DNA from: Mesorhizobium sp. Root552
GTDB lineage: Bacteria > Pseudomonadota > Alphaproteobacteria > Rhizobiales > Rhizobiaceae
Direction: 5' to 3'
Assembly: GCF_001427285.1 (NCBI RefSeq)
Contig: NZ_LMFV01000001.1
Span: forward strand, 145,001-209,000
DNA length: 64,000 nucleotides
Shown: positions 32,272-41,137 of the stretch, one piece after another
Layout: each line of letters begins with the position of its first letter
Position numbering within the stretch: the first letter of the stretch is position 1
Program-made: the position numbers and the translations under genes
The notes under the pieces: generated by a model
Seen by the model: only the letters and a program-made list of their open reading frames with translations
What the model was told of the DNA's origin: nothing
Databases searched by the model: none

Positions 32272-33042
32272 CTAGTGTCGTCCCCATCGTGGCGCAGGCT
32301 GCGCCTCGATTGGCTCGACGGCGCTCTTCTGCTCTACCTTCACCGAACGCGGCGTTACCACTTCCCTGTCCAGCAGCGGCACATCGCGGCGCTTCAGCAA
32401 GACGACGAGCAGCGCGCCTGAGATGATGCCGCCGATATGACAAGCCCACGAGACCTGGTCCTCGCCGCCTGCGGCAAACATGAAGAATTGCAGCCCGATC
32501 CAGAACACCAGCACGATGTAGGCCGGAATGCGCAGCGGAATACGGCCAAAGGCGAGGATCCATATCTTCACCCTTGGATGCAGGATCAGATAGGCAGCCA
32601 CGACGCCTGCGATCGCGCCAGAAGCGCCGATCAGCGGCGCTTGCGATTCGGGGGCAACCATGCCGTGGAACAATGCCCCGCCTGCCGCGCACAGGAGATA
32701 AAAGATCAGATAGCGGACATGGCCGAGCGCATCCTCGACATTGTCGCCGAACACCCAAAGGAACAGCATGTTGCCGCCGAGATGGAAAATATCGGCATGC
32801 AGGAACGCATAGGTGATGTAGCTGAAATCTTCCGGAATGATCACGAACTGCGGCGAAAGCTCCGCCGTGTTGTGCACCACGGATGGAATGAAACCGAGGC
32901 CAAGCACGGCGGCATTGGAAAATGCCTCGCCGCCAAGCGCCGTCATGAAATAGCCGATGACATTTGCCGCGATCAGCCCGATCGTGACATATTGCAGCTT
33001 GATGTAGTGCAGGCTGTTGGAATCATGAAGCGGAATGAACAT
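32272..33042 (-). CDS. Rhomboid family intramembrane serine protease
   Basis: Six-helix membrane protease, 256 residues. The catalytic Ser141 sits in the IGASGAIAG motif and the partner His202 in WACHIGGIISGAL. The HLGGNMLFLWVFGDNVED loop region is also typical. The cytoplasmic tail is Arg/Pro-rich. Substrates unknown. It leads a same-strand run after PduO and the small HIG1-like protein (gaps about 30 bp), suggesting a shared transcript from the SDR side. Confidence 0.93.
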   Translation of the reverse strand: MFIPLHDSNSLHYIKLQYVTIGLIAANVIGYFMTALGGEAFSNAAVLGLGFIPSVVHNTAELSPQFVIIPEDFSYITYAFLHADIFHLGGNMLFLWVFGDNVEDALGHVRYLIFYLLCAAGGALFHGMVAPESQAPLIGASGAIAGVVAAYLILHPRVKIWILAFGRIPLRIPAYIVLVFWIGLQFFMFAAGGEDQVSWACHIGGIISGALLVVLLKRRDVPLLDREVVTPRSVKVEQKSAVEPIEAQPAPRWGRH

Positions 33043-33070
33043 CTTGCCCCTCCGCTATCCGTTGGAGAAT

Positions 33071-33652
33071 TCAGCGGTTCTTGCCTGGAACCCATAGCAC
33101 ATCGGCGTTTCCATTGTCATTGACCGCTCGCGCGGCCACGAACAGCAGGTCGGAAACGCGATTGATGTACTTGATGCCTTCGGCATTGACGTGCTCGTTT
33201 TCATCCTGCGCCAGCGCAACCATCGCCCGTTCGGCGCGGCGCGCCACCGTGCGCGCCAGGTGAAGGGCAGCCGCAGCAGGTGTGCCGCCGTTCAGCACGA
33301 AAGAGCGCAACGGCGACAGGTTCTTGTTGATGAGGTCGATGTCCTGTTCGATGCGCGCGACCTGGGACGCAATGATGCGCAGTGGTTCGTACTCCAGCGG
33401 CTTTCCCGTGTCCGGCGTCGACAGGTCCGCGCCAAGGTCGAACATGTCGTTCTGGATGCGGCCCAGAATTGCATCGATCTCGGGATGGCTTTCGGCTGTG
33501 TGGACGCGCGCGAGACCGATGCAGGCATTGGCCTCGTCGACGGTGCCATAAGCCTCCACGCGGGGATCGCATTTCAAGCGCCGCTCGCCGCTGCCGAGAC
33601 CGGTCGTGCCCTTGTCGCCGGTGCGCGTATAAATCTTGTTCAGCTTGACCAT
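33071..33652 (-). CDS. Cob(I)yrinic acid a,c-diamide adenosyltransferase, PduO type
   Basis: Adds the adenosyl group to cob(I)alamin using ATP, 193 residues, trimeric five-helix bundle family. The ATP-binding N terminus reads YTRTGDKGTTGLGSGER, followed by VEAYGTVDEANACIGLAR, then the LARTVARRAERAMVAL helix with the conserved Arg pair. No cobalamin riboswitch or cob gene adjoins it, which is common for PduO-type enzymes in rhizobia, where it sits next to a small HIG1-like gene. Confidence 0.94.
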   Translation of the reverse strand: MVKLNKIYTRTGDKGTTGLGSGERRLKCDPRVEAYGTVDEANACIGLARVHTAESHPEIDAILGRIQNDMFDLGADLSTPDTGKPLEYEPLRIIASQVARIEQDIDLINKNLSPLRSFVLNGGTPAAAALHLARTVARRAERAMVALAQDENEHVNAEGIKYINRVSDLLFVAARAVNDNGNADVLWVPGKNR

Positions 33653-33683
33653 AGGCCGCTCCCCTCGTCTCGAATATCGCCTG

Positions 33684-33875
33684 TTATTTGCGCGTGAAGT
33701 AGACGGCCAGCAGGATAAAGACCAGCGCCACGAACTGCAGCATCACGCGCGCCTGCATGAGCTTGTTCGACGTGTTGCTGGAGCCCCCTCGCATCATGTT
33801 GATGAGGCCTCGTATCAGCACCGCCACGACGGCGAGCATGAACGCGACGGCGAGAATATTGACAAAGGTTGCCAT
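33684..33875 (-). CDS. Twin transmembrane helix small protein (HIG1-domain-like)
   Basis: 63 residues: two hydrophobic helices (about 3-27 and 42-60) joined by a Ser/Asn-rich loop with the LMQARVMLQFVAL motif seen in HIG1/RCF1-type proteins. Mitochondrial relatives help assemble cytochrome oxidase supercomplexes; the bacterial role is unproven. ATG 33875 is chosen over a TTG two codons earlier. Same-strand neighbour of the PduO gene, 31 bp apart. Confidence 0.85.
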   Translation of the reverse strand: MATFVNILAVAFMLAVVAVLIRGLINMMRGGSSNTSNKLMQARVMLQFVALVFILLAVYFTRK

Positions 33876-33897
33876 GGGCAAAATCCGGTTTGGTTTC

Positions 33898-34767
33898 TCA
33901 GGCGGTCCTGGCTAGCAAGCGATAGAGCAGCGGCGCTGGCAGGAGTCGCTTCAACAGGATACCGATTCGGGCTGGAACCGTTACCACATAGTGCGGGCGC
34001 GGGCTCCGCGACACAAGCGCATGCCGCAAGGCCCGGTACACGATTTCGGGATTTGCGCGCCGCTTGGCTGGAGCCGCCCGCAACCCCTCCAGTTGCGCGC
34101 GATAGCCTGCGCGATGAACCGAGTTTCCATAGTCCACATTCTTGAGGAACCAGGTCATCCCGTTCTTGTGGATGTTGGATGCCACGGGACCAGGCTCGAT
34201 CAGTGACACATGGATGCCGCTCTCGGCCAACTCCTGCCGTAACGAAAGCATGAGGCCTTCGACCGCATATTTCGAAGCGCAGTAGGCGCCACGCAGCCCC
34301 GCAGGCATCAGCCCGAGTATTGACGAACAATGCACGAGGCGACCGTGGCCTTGAGCGCGCATGACGGGAATGACGCGGCGCGTAAGATCGTGCCAGCCGA
34401 AGAAATTGGCCTCGAACTGCTCGCGCAGCGCATCGACCGTCAGGTCTTCGACCGCACCCGCCTGGGCATAGGCACCGTTGTTGTATAGCGCGTCCAGCCG
34501 TCCACCGGTTCGCTCCAGCACCGCGGCAACCAAAGCCTCGATCGAGGCTGGCTCGCGATAGTCGAGATAAAAGCTTTCAATGCCGGCGGCTTCGAGTTCA
34601 GCAAGGTCGCTTTCCTTGCGGGCTGTAGCGAAGACCCTCCATCCGTCGGCCTTCAATGCGCGGGCACAATGTGCGCCGATGCCGGATGAGGCACCGGTGA
34701 CAATGATGGTGCGCAACTCATTCGGGGTCAGGATCGTTGCTCCGGCAAGGCTTGTTATTTGTCGCAA
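33898..34767 (-). CDS. Short-chain dehydrogenase/reductase (SDR)
   Basis: NAD(P)-dependent SDR of about 290 residues. Cofactor loop TGASSGIGAHCARAL, the NNGAYAQAG segment, catalytic Ser in HCSSILGLM and the YCASK Tyr-Lys pair are all present. The C-terminal part (PHYVVTVPARIGILLKRLLP) resembles the 17-beta-HSD-like subgroup. No in-frame ATG or GTG exists near the 5' end; TTG 34767 is chosen, with alternatives TTG 34797 and TTG 34716. The gene starts back to back with the YihY gene. Confidence 0.85.
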   Translation of the reverse strand: MRQITSLAGATILTPNELRTIIVTGASSGIGAHCARALKADGWRVFATARKESDLAELEAAGIESFYLDYREPASIEALVAAVLERTGGRLDALYNNGAYAQAGAVEDLTVDALREQFEANFFGWHDLTRRVIPVMRAQGHGRLVHCSSILGLMPAGLRGAYCASKYAVEGLMLSLRQELAESGIHVSLIEPGPVASNIHKNGMTWFLKNVDYGNSVHRAGYRAQLEGLRAAPAKRRANPEIVYRALRHALVSRSPRPHYVVTVPARIGILLKRLLPAPLLYRLLARTA

Positions 34768-34812
34768 ACCCTTCCCATATTCGCGACTGGGATACAATTG
34801 CAGGACGGGTCA

Positions 34813-35667
34813 TTGTTACGGAAGATCGTAGCCCTGAAGCGGGTGCTCTATGACGCACTTGGGCACTTCAATGCCGATGATGGCTGGGCAATGGCCAGTC
34901 ATCTTGCCATCACCGCCTTGATGGCGCTGTTTCCGTTCCTGATTTTCGCCACCACGCTTGCCAGTTTCCTCGGCGCGCAGGCCTTTTCCGACACTGCGGT
35001 TCACATCGTATTCGACACATGGCCCGAACAGATCGCCAAGCCGATTGCGCGCGAAGTGCTGAACGTCTTGACCGTGCAGCGCACCGACCTCTTGACCTAT
35101 GGCGTCCTTCTGGCAGCGTTTTTCGCCTCGAACGGCATCGAGGCGCTACGCACCTCGCTGAACCGCGCCTATCGCGTCACTGAGAACCGCGGCATCATCT
35201 ATCGCCGGGTGCAAAGCATCGGCTTCGTCCTCATCGCAACGGCCGGGTTCCTCGCCATCAGCCTGCTTCTGGTTTTCGCGCCGCTGCTGGCCCGATTGGC
35301 TGAAGCCTATATGGAATGGATCAAGCCCTACACCGGCACCATCACGTTGTGGCGCTACATCATCGCCTCGTCAGTTATCGTCGGTGGCCTGATTGCGGTC
35401 CACTTCTGGCTGCCTGCCGGAAAGCGCAGCTTCGTCTCGATCATCCCTGGCATCATCTTCACGCTGGTCGCGTGGCTTATCGGCTCGACGGTATTCGCCA
35501 CCTATCTCGACCATTTCTCATCCTACGTCACGACTTATGCCGGCCTGGCCTCGATCATGATCGCGGTCGTCTTCCTCTATATAGTCTCGGCGATCTTCAT
35601 CCTCGGCGGTGAATTGAACGCCGCGATCAGCCGCTATCTCGAAGCCCGCGCCCGCGTCGGCACCTGA
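34813..35667 (+). CDS. YihY/UPF0761 family inner-membrane protein
   Basis: Six-helix membrane protein formerly mis-named ribonuclease BN, about 284 residues. Features: DGWAMASHLAITALMALFPFLIF near the N terminus, SNGIEALRTSLNRAYRV in the middle, and LYIVSAIFILGGELNAAI at the end. Biochemical function not established; the family belongs to a virulence-factor-BrkB-like group. The start is uncertain: TTG 34813 follows GGACGG; TTG 34759 is also open. Its 3' end overlaps the convergent EamA gene by 34 bp. Confidence 0.85.
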   Translation: MLRKIVALKRVLYDALGHFNADDGWAMASHLAITALMALFPFLIFATTLASFLGAQAFSDTAVHIVFDTWPEQIAKPIAREVLNVLTVQRTDLLTYGVLLAAFFASNGIEALRTSLNRAYRVTENRGIIYRRVQSIGFVLIATAGFLAISLLLVFAPLLARLAEAYMEWIKPYTGTITLWRYIIASSVIVGGLIAVHFWLPAGKRSFVSIIPGIIFTLVAWLIGSTVFATYLDHFSSYVTTYAGLASIMIAVVFLYIVSAIFILGGELNAAISRYLEARARVGT

Positions 35668-36524
35668 GCCGTCGCCAGCCCCACGCCGAATGTCGTGATC
35701 GCCATGCCGACGATCTGGATGAAATTGAGTTGTTCGCCAAACAACGCCCAGGCCATGACAGCAGTCACCGCGGGCACGAGGTAGAACAGGGAGCCTACCT
35801 TGGACATCTCGCCGCCGCGGATCATGATCATCAAAAGGAAGATCGCGCCGATAGATAGAACCAGCACCAGCCAGGCAAGCGCGAAGATGAGGTCCCCGTT
35901 GATGACGACCTCCCGCGTTTCGAGCAGGAAGGCGGCCGGCACGACGATGATGGCGCCGCCGACATATTGCCAGAACGTTCCGGTGACCAGATCGCCGCTC
36001 GAGCCGGAATGCTTCTGCCAAACCGTGCCCGCGCTCATGCCGACGACGGAGATCAGCGAGGCCAGAAGCGTTTCGAACGTAATACCGCTGCCCAGCGCGC
36101 CCAGCTTCGGCCACAGCACGATGACAACGCCGACGAAGCCTATCGCCAGCCCCAGCCAATGGCGCGGCAAGATCTTCTCACCCAGCACCTTGCCGGCCAT
36201 CACCGCGGTGATCAGCGGCTGCAACCCGACGATCAAGGCGGAAAGACCTGCGGGCATTCCGCGATGGATCGCCCAGAACACGCCGCCGAGATAGACCCCG
36301 TGCATCAACATCCCGGCGATGGCCGCGTTGAGCGCTTCCTTGCGAGATGCCTTCTTCGAGCCAAGCACCACCATCAGCAGGATAAACAGGACTGCTGCAA
36401 TGACGAACCTCGTGCCGAGAAACGTGAACGGTTCCGCCCACGGCATTGCGTACCGCGCGCCGATGAATCCGGTAGCCCACAACACGACAAAGGTCGCCGG
36501 GATAAATCTCTTGATTTCATGCAT
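35634..36524 (-). CDS. EamA-family (DMT) transporter
   Basis: 296-residue permease with ten predicted helices in two EamA halves. It starts MHEIKRFIPATFVVLWATGFIGARY, a form common in rhizobial members, and holds the AGLSALIVGLQPLITAVMAG core of the first half. Substrate unknown. The last 11 codons overlap the 3' end of the convergent YihY gene, so the two transcripts must be antisense at their ends. Confidence 0.87.
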   Translation of the reverse strand: MHEIKRFIPATFVVLWATGFIGARYAMPWAEPFTFLGTRFVIAAVLFILLMVVLGSKKASRKEALNAAIAGMLMHGVYLGGVFWAIHRGMPAGLSALIVGLQPLITAVMAGKVLGEKILPRHWLGLAIGFVGVVIVLWPKLGALGSGITFETLLASLISVVGMSAGTVWQKHSGSSGDLVTGTFWQYVGGAIIVVPAAFLLETREVVINGDLIFALAWLVLVLSIGAIFLLMIMIRGGEMSKVGSLFYLVPAVTAVMAWALFGEQLNFIQIVGMAITTFGVGLATAQVPTRARASR

Positions 36525-36794
36525 GCTGATGGGTCGCCGCGCCTTGGTGAAATTTTTCCTAATGCGCTCGCTCTAATGCCGTGATCGCGTTCAAGCAAAA
36601 GGAAACGGCTGAATCATATACTAAGCCTAATTGAATGGCCGGCGGCCTCAGACCGGCGCCAGCAGCGCATGCTCCGTCCAATTCAAACAGCTCACTAGCC
36701 GGAACATGGGCAAATTCAAGACTCTGGAGCGCGATAGGCGAACCGGAATTCTCCGCCAAATCTGTCGCGCGCTGAACTCTTGAAGGGAACGGCC
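36525..36794. other. 270-bp divergent intergenic region
   Basis: Lies between the start of an EamA transporter gene and a small membrane protein gene. It is relatively AT-rich near 36550-36640 and contains a GGCCGGCGGCCTCAGACCGGCGCC-type imperfect palindrome near 36640. No family-like ORF or RNA recognised; it probably carries two divergent promoters. Confidence 0.45.
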
Positions 36795-37079
36795 ATGTGG
36801 GACATGGATATGGGCGGGTTGGCGATCGGCCTCACGGTCGTCGCCGCGATAGCATTCTTGTCGGGTACGGTGCTCGACGCGGTTGTGAAAGAAAACGGAT
36901 TCGGTCCAACCGGCAACGCCTTGCTCGTCACGGCCGGTTTCGTCACCGCCGTCTATCTGGCCAATCGCCAGGGGCTCATCTTTGCCGACCTGAAACTTGC
37001 GACTGCCTACGGCCTCGGCGGCGGCTTCGCGCTGTTCGCGGCGCTGGCGCTGATCAAGGCGGGACTGGCGCGCCGCTAG
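36795..37079 (+). CDS. Small conserved membrane protein, three predicted helices
   Basis: 94 residues, no named family recognised. Three hydrophobic segments: about 6-24 (GLAIGLTVVAAIAFLSG), 38-56 and 70-90. The polar N terminus is short and Met/Asp-rich. ATG 36795 follows a GAAGGGA ribosome site. The last 26 bp overlap the convergent gluQ gene. No catalytic motif is visible. Confidence 0.72.
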   Translation: MWDMDMGGLAIGLTVVAAIAFLSGTVLDAVVKENGFGPTGNALLVTAGFVTAVYLANRQGLIFADLKLATAYGLGGGFALFAALALIKAGLARR

Positions 37080-37959
37080 AATTGAAGCCGGCAAGGCGTT
37101 TCGCCTCAGCCGGCGTAATCCCCGCTTGCCGAAGATCGGCAAGACCCGTGTCCTGTTGGCTTTTCGACAGCTTGCGCCCATCCGGCCCCAGCACAAGACG
37201 GTGGTGGAAATAATGTGGCTGCGGCAATCCCAGCAATTCCTGCAACAGGCGCTGGATACCGGTGGCAAAATAAAGATCCATGCCGCGCACGACATGGCTG
37301 ATCCCTTGCAAGGCATCGTCGACCACGACCGACAAATGGTAGCTGGTCGGGATTTCGCGCCGCGCCAAAATGACATCGCCCCAGGCTTGCGGCTGGGCGT
37401 CGACCACCCGTATCTCCGACAGGGCTTCGTTTGAGTATTCCGCCCATGTCAAAGACCGGCCAATTCGCGCGACCGCAGCCTCCACATCGAGACGCCATGC
37501 GAAAGGCATGCCATCGGCAAGGCGCTTGCGGCGCTCCTTCGGGCTGAGCGTCTTGTCGAGAGCCGGATAGAGCGGCACGCCGTCAGGGTCACGCGGCCAT
37601 TTGCGGTCACCACCTTCGCTCGCGGCGATGAACGCACGGATTTCACCACGGCTCATGAAAGCCGGATAGACAAGCTCCTCTTTAATCAGCCGCGAAAGCG
37701 CCTGCTCATACTCGGCGAAATGTTCCGATTGACGCCGGACTTCGCCGTCCCACTCCACACCCAGCCAATGCAGATCCTCATAGATGCCTGCCTCGAAGGC
37801 GGGCGTGCAACGGGTCGTGTCGATGTCCTCGATACGCAACAGCATGCGCCCGCCATTTGTCTTCGCCAACGCATGATTGAGCAGCGCCGAATAGGCATGG
37901 CCCAGATGCAACCGGCCATTCGGGCTCGGAGCGAAGCGAAATGTCGGCAGTGTGAGCAA
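37054..37959 (-). CDS. gluQ: Glutamyl-Q tRNA(Asp) synthetase
   Basis: Truncated GluRS paralogue that attaches Glu to queuosine at the wobble base of tRNA-Asp, 301 residues, without an anticodon-binding domain. Class I signatures: RFAPSPNGRLHLGHAYSA and the KLSKS loop in GRKLSKSQQDTG. The zinc-binding Cys cluster of the E. coli enzyme is absent: the region reads VYPAFMSRGEIRAF with no cysteines. Start is TTG 37959; no ATG is available nearby. Divergent from the glycosylase gene. Confidence 0.92.
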   Translation of the reverse strand: MLTLPTFRFAPSPNGRLHLGHAYSALLNHALAKTNGGRMLLRIEDIDTTRCTPAFEAGIYEDLHWLGVEWDGEVRRQSEHFAEYEQALSRLIKEELVYPAFMSRGEIRAFIAASEGGDRKWPRDPDGVPLYPALDKTLSPKERRKRLADGMPFAWRLDVEAAVARIGRSLTWAEYSNEALSEIRVVDAQPQAWGDVILARREIPTSYHLSVVVDDALQGISHVVRGMDLYFATGIQRLLQELLGLPQPHYFHHRLVLGPDGRKLSKSQQDTGLADLRQAGITPAEAKRLAGFNSSGAPVPP

Positions 37960-38031
37960 GCAAGTTGTTTTCGGGTTGTGTGGCGCTTGCGCCGATTGCT
38001 ACCTTGGCGAGGCCCGCGACACAAGAAAGCC

Positions 38032-38673
38032 ATGCAGCGCATAGAAACACTCGACCACATTGCCCTTGGGCTCGATGCGCTTTGCAGTCTTGATCCAAGA
38101 TTGGAAAAAGTGCGCAGCATCGCCGGCGAGGTGCCACTGCGCCTATCCGAGCCGGGCTTCAGGAGCCTTGCCTCCATCGTCATTTCCCAGCAGGTTTCGC
38201 GCGCTAGCGCAGATGCCATTTTCGGCAGGCTGGTAAATCTGCTCGATCCATTGACGCCGCAAGCCGTTCTTGCTGCCGCAGAACAGGTGTTTCGCGAAGC
38301 AGGCCTGTCACGGCCCAAGCAGCGCGGTCTGCTCGCCGTCGCGCAAGCGGTGGAAGACGGCCTCGACCTGCACCACCTTTGCTCGCTCGACGCTACTGAG
38401 GCACTTCGCCTTTTGACGGCGGTGCCCGGCATCGGCCCATGGACAGCCGAGTGCTACTTGCTCTTCGCAGCAGGCCATCCCGACATCTTCCCTGCCCGCG
38501 ATGTTGCCCTGCAAAGCGCGGTTGGCCACGCGCTGGAAATCAGCCCGCGCCCCGGTGAAAAAGCGCTGATCAAATTGGCCGAATCATGGAGCCCGTGGCG
38601 GGGCGTCGCGTCGCGGCTTTTCTGGGCTTACTACCGCGAAACCAGGGGCCGGGACGCCGCGCCACCCGCCTGA
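38032..38673 (+). CDS. DNA-3-methyladenine glycosylase (AlkA/HhH-GPD family)
   Basis: Base-excision repair enzyme removing alkylated bases, 213 residues. The helix-hairpin-helix LLTAVPGIGPWTAECYL is followed by the catalytic Asp in FPARDVALQ. The N-terminal part has FRSLASIVISQQVSRASADAIF, typical of the short AlkA-like branch lacking the N-terminal beta domain. ATG 38032 gives the full fold; upstream sequence in frame is antisense to gluQ. Confidence 0.92.
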   Translation: MQRIETLDHIALGLDALCSLDPRLEKVRSIAGEVPLRLSEPGFRSLASIVISQQVSRASADAIFGRLVNLLDPLTPQAVLAAAEQVFREAGLSRPKQRGLLAVAQAVEDGLDLHHLCSLDATEALRLLTAVPGIGPWTAECYLLFAAGHPDIFPARDVALQSAVGHALEISPRPGEKALIKLAESWSPWRGVASRLFWAYYRETRGRDAAPPA

Positions 38674-38799
38674 CCGCAAAAAAGCGCTGAAATCATGCAG
38701 ATTTGAGGGGTCGCACAGCGGACAATCCGCTTCACATCCCTGTCATGTCGGGCTTACAGTATCCGTGCCGTTGATGCTTGGGCGAAGGAGGCCAGAAAC

Positions 38800-39357
38800 G
38801 TGACGGTTGGCGTATCTCCGGATGGGCTGCCTGCACTGGTGCTGAACGCGGACTACCGCCCGCTCAGCTATTACCCCTTGTCGCTCTGGTCTTGGCAGGA
38901 CGCCATCAAGGCGGTGTTCCTCGACCGGGTCAACATCGTGGCCGAGTACGAGCACGCCGTCTCCTCGCCGACATTCTCGATGAAGCTTCCAAGCGTGGTC
39001 AGCCTCAAGACCTATGTAAAGCCTTCGCGCTATCCGGCTTTCACCCGTTTCAACGTCTTCCTGCGCGATCATTTCCGCTGCCAGTATTGCGGCACGCCGG
39101 AGGACTTAACCTTCGACCACGTCATCCCACGTCGTTGCGGCGGCGCGACGACGTGGGATAATGTGGTTGCCGCTTGCTCGCCCTGCAATCTGCGCAAGGG
39201 GGGCCTTCTGCCCGCAAAGGCCAAGATGTGGCCGCTGCAGAAGCCGTACCAACCTACCGTACAAGATCTCCACAACAACGGCCGTTCGTTCCCGCCCAAC
39301 CACCTGCATGAAAGCTGGATGGACTATCTTTATTGGGACGTCGAACTGGAGCCTTGA
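38800..39357 (+). CDS. HNH endonuclease
   Basis: 185-residue HNH family nuclease. Domain order: an N-terminal segment (ALVLNADYRPLSYYPLSLWSW) that marks a widely conserved housekeeping type, then the zinc-dependent HNH core CQYCG, FDHVIPR, the NVV and CSPCNLRKG elements. Start GTG 38800 is preceded by AAGGAGG at good spacing. Not part of a restriction or phage module here; physiological role unknown, possibly DNA repair. Confidence 0.92.
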   Translation: MTVGVSPDGLPALVLNADYRPLSYYPLSLWSWQDAIKAVFLDRVNIVAEYEHAVSSPTFSMKLPSVVSLKTYVKPSRYPAFTRFNVFLRDHFRCQYCGTPEDLTFDHVIPRRCGGATTWDNVVAACSPCNLRKGGLLPAKAKMWPLQKPYQPTVQDLHNNGRSFPPNHLHESWMDYLYWDVELEP

Positions 39358-39376
39358 TCCCGGTTTTCCGGATTGC

Positions 39377-39895
39377 TCAGCGGCGCGACAGCGCTCCGCG
39401 AAACGCGACTGCCGCAAGGACCAGGCTGGCAATGGCGTTCCAGCCAGCCAGCGACAGGCCAAGGATGCGCAGCGCCGCCTTGTCGCAGGATGGCGGCACG
39501 AACTTGTCTAGCGCATCGAGCACGCCGTTGCCGCCGGTATCGACCGGACCAGCCACATTCGTGCAATCGGTAGGACCCGGCCACCAGGCCCATTCGACCC
39601 CGGAATGATAGATGCCGAGATAGAGACCGTAGGCCATCAAAAGGCCGACGATGATCAACAGCACGCGGGTCGTCCAGGCCGGCAACTTGATCAAAGAGGC
39701 CAACACGGCAAGCACCATCAAGGGAATGCCGACATAGTAGGGCATGCGCTGCTCGTAGCAGAGCTTGCAGGGGATGTAGCCGCCTATGTACTGAAAGCCG
39801 AGCGCCGAGCCGACGGTCACGGCCATGGCGACGCCAAGAAAAAGCGCCGTGCGCATCGGCCGGCGTCGGGTGTCGGGAACTGTAGTGTCGGTCAT
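39377..39895 (-). CDS. dsbB: Disulfide bond formation protein B
   Basis: Inner-membrane oxidase that re-oxidises DsbA using ubiquinone, 172 residues, four helices. First periplasmic redox pair is CKLC in GGYIPCKLCYEQR; the second pair is in the long loop (TDCTNVA and PPSCDKA). Start ATG 39895. It follows the yqaA-like gene by 27 bp on the same strand. The first motif CKLC replaces the common CVLC, a frequent variant. Confidence 0.93.
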   Translation of the reverse strand: MTDTTVPDTRRRPMRTALFLGVAMAVTVGSALGFQYIGGYIPCKLCYEQRMPYYVGIPLMVLAVLASLIKLPAWTTRVLLIIVGLLMAYGLYLGIYHSGVEWAWWPGPTDCTNVAGPVDTGGNGVLDALDKFVPPSCDKAALRILGLSLAGWNAIASLVLAAVAFRGALSRR

Positions 39896-39922
39896 CTTGT
39901 CGGCCTTTGTAGTTTGCAACCG

Positions 39923-40510
39923 TCAATGGGCATATCTGACCAGCGCATAAAGCAAAATCAGGGCGGCGGCGGCGGCGGCGGCAATAGTGCCGAGCCGCTT
40001 TTCGATAAACTCGCGGATCGGCTCGCCATACTTGCGCAACAGCCAGGCCAGGAACAGGAAGCGCGCGCCGCGTGCCACGATTGCCAGAATGATGAACAGC
40101 AACAGATTGACGCCGATGACGCCGGACAGGATTGTCACCACCTTGATGGGCGGCAGATGGGCCAAGCCCGAGGTCACGAGCATCAGGATGATGAAGCCGA
40201 CGCCCGAAGAAGTCCGCAGCGCCTCGAACTCGTCATACTTGCCGTAGAATTCGAGCACCGGCTTGGCGAATGCATCGTAGGCGTAGTGGCCAATGAACCA
40301 CCCGGCAATGCCGCCCAGGACCGAGGCAACCGTCGCGACCAGCGCATAGCGATAGGCGCGTTCAGGCCGGGACAGCGCCATCGGCAGGTAGAGCACATCG
40401 GCGGGAACCAGAAACACCGAGCTTTCGACGAAAGCGATGAAGGCAAGCCACCACTCGGCGGATTTCCTCGCCGCGAGCGACAGCGTCCAGTCGTAAAGTC
40501 CGCGAAGCAT
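39923..40510 (-). CDS. YqaA/DedA-type membrane protein (VTT domain)
   Basis: 195 residues, several helices. The VTT/SNARE-associated domain includes FIAFVESSVFLVPADVLYLPMAL and the GGIAGWFIGHYAYDAFAKP loop. Relatives act as lipid scramblases or flippases; the exact role of the short YqaA branch is unclear. The C-terminal helix is an Ala run encoded by a (GCC)n-like tract. ATG 40510 is the natural start. Operon with dsbB. Confidence 0.88.
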   Translation of the reverse strand: MLRGLYDWTLSLAARKSAEWWLAFIAFVESSVFLVPADVLYLPMALSRPERAYRYALVATVASVLGGIAGWFIGHYAYDAFAKPVLEFYGKYDEFEALRTSSGVGFIILMLVTSGLAHLPPIKVVTILSGVIGVNLLLFIILAIVARGARFLFLAWLLRKYGEPIREFIEKRLGTIAAAAAAALILLYALVRYAH

Positions 40511-40686
40511 GGGTCCCCCGAATTGCGTGCCGCCTGAATAGGAAGAGATTCGTGGCGGCACAATGACCGCTCGGTCACGAAACCGACAGATGGTGTTTTG
40601 CCCCATCTTTGGAAATAGCGAACTGGGCTGTTGACGAACCCCCCTTGGGCCGTATAGTCCGCGCCCATCGTGACCTCAGGGTCCGA

Positions 40687-40771
40687 GCCCCTATGGCGGA
40701 ATTGGTAGACGCGCTCGACTCAAAATCGAGTTCCGCAAGGAGTGCTGGTTCGATCCCGGCTAGGGGCACCA
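40687..40771 (+). tRNA. tRNA-Leu (anticodon CAA)
   Basis: Complete cloverleaf of 85 nt including an encoded CCA end. Acceptor GCCCCTA pairs with TAGGGGC. Anticodon stem CTCGA/TCGAG encloses the loop CTCAAAA, giving CAA, which reads UUG. The long variable arm expected for leucine tRNA follows, then the T loop GGTTCGATCCC. Confidence 0.95.
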
Positions 40772-41137
40772 ACGGACTTTACGAAGAGCCCGGTTTCCTG
40801 CCCGTCTCCAGAATTTCCTGACATTCGCGGCAGGCACACCCAGCAATCCTGGTTGCTCTAAGCCGCATCGTGAACCGCCGCCGTCGCAGCGGTGATGGGC
40901 GAAGCCGCCTCCATTAACCTTTTTGTTACCCCTTTCAACACCGCGATTGAAACCTTGATGTCATCCTGACGTTACTTTCATATCATCAACAAAATAGAAA
41001 AGTTCCATGTTCACTCAGGTAATCAAGGAGACAAATCGCCAACAAGACTAGCTTTTGCACTGATCCTGATCGGTACGGCCTATTCACACACAGACGTTTG
41101 CAGCCTCCCGGCCAGCTCGCTTTCACGCGCGCAACTT
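40772..41137. other. 366-bp region between tRNA-Leu and the Gly-rich repeat gene
   Basis: Contains no recognisable gene. The second half (about 40900-41040) is distinctly AT-richer than its surroundings, with CTTTTTGTTACCC and AAAATAGAAAAG runs. An AAGGAG ribosome-site-like sequence lies at 41025-41030, followed in the next gene's frame by a signal-peptide-like stretch that has no start codon (see the next feature). Confidence 0.5.

Noticed and set aside
39958-39985. GGC/GCC triplet run as a possible repeat element
   Set aside because: It encodes the poly-Ala part of the last helix of the YqaA-like protein and is explained by codon use.
40575-40821. Short open frames over the tRNA-Leu gene on both strands
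   Set aside because: They overlap a complete tRNA cloverleaf and have no ribosome site or family features.
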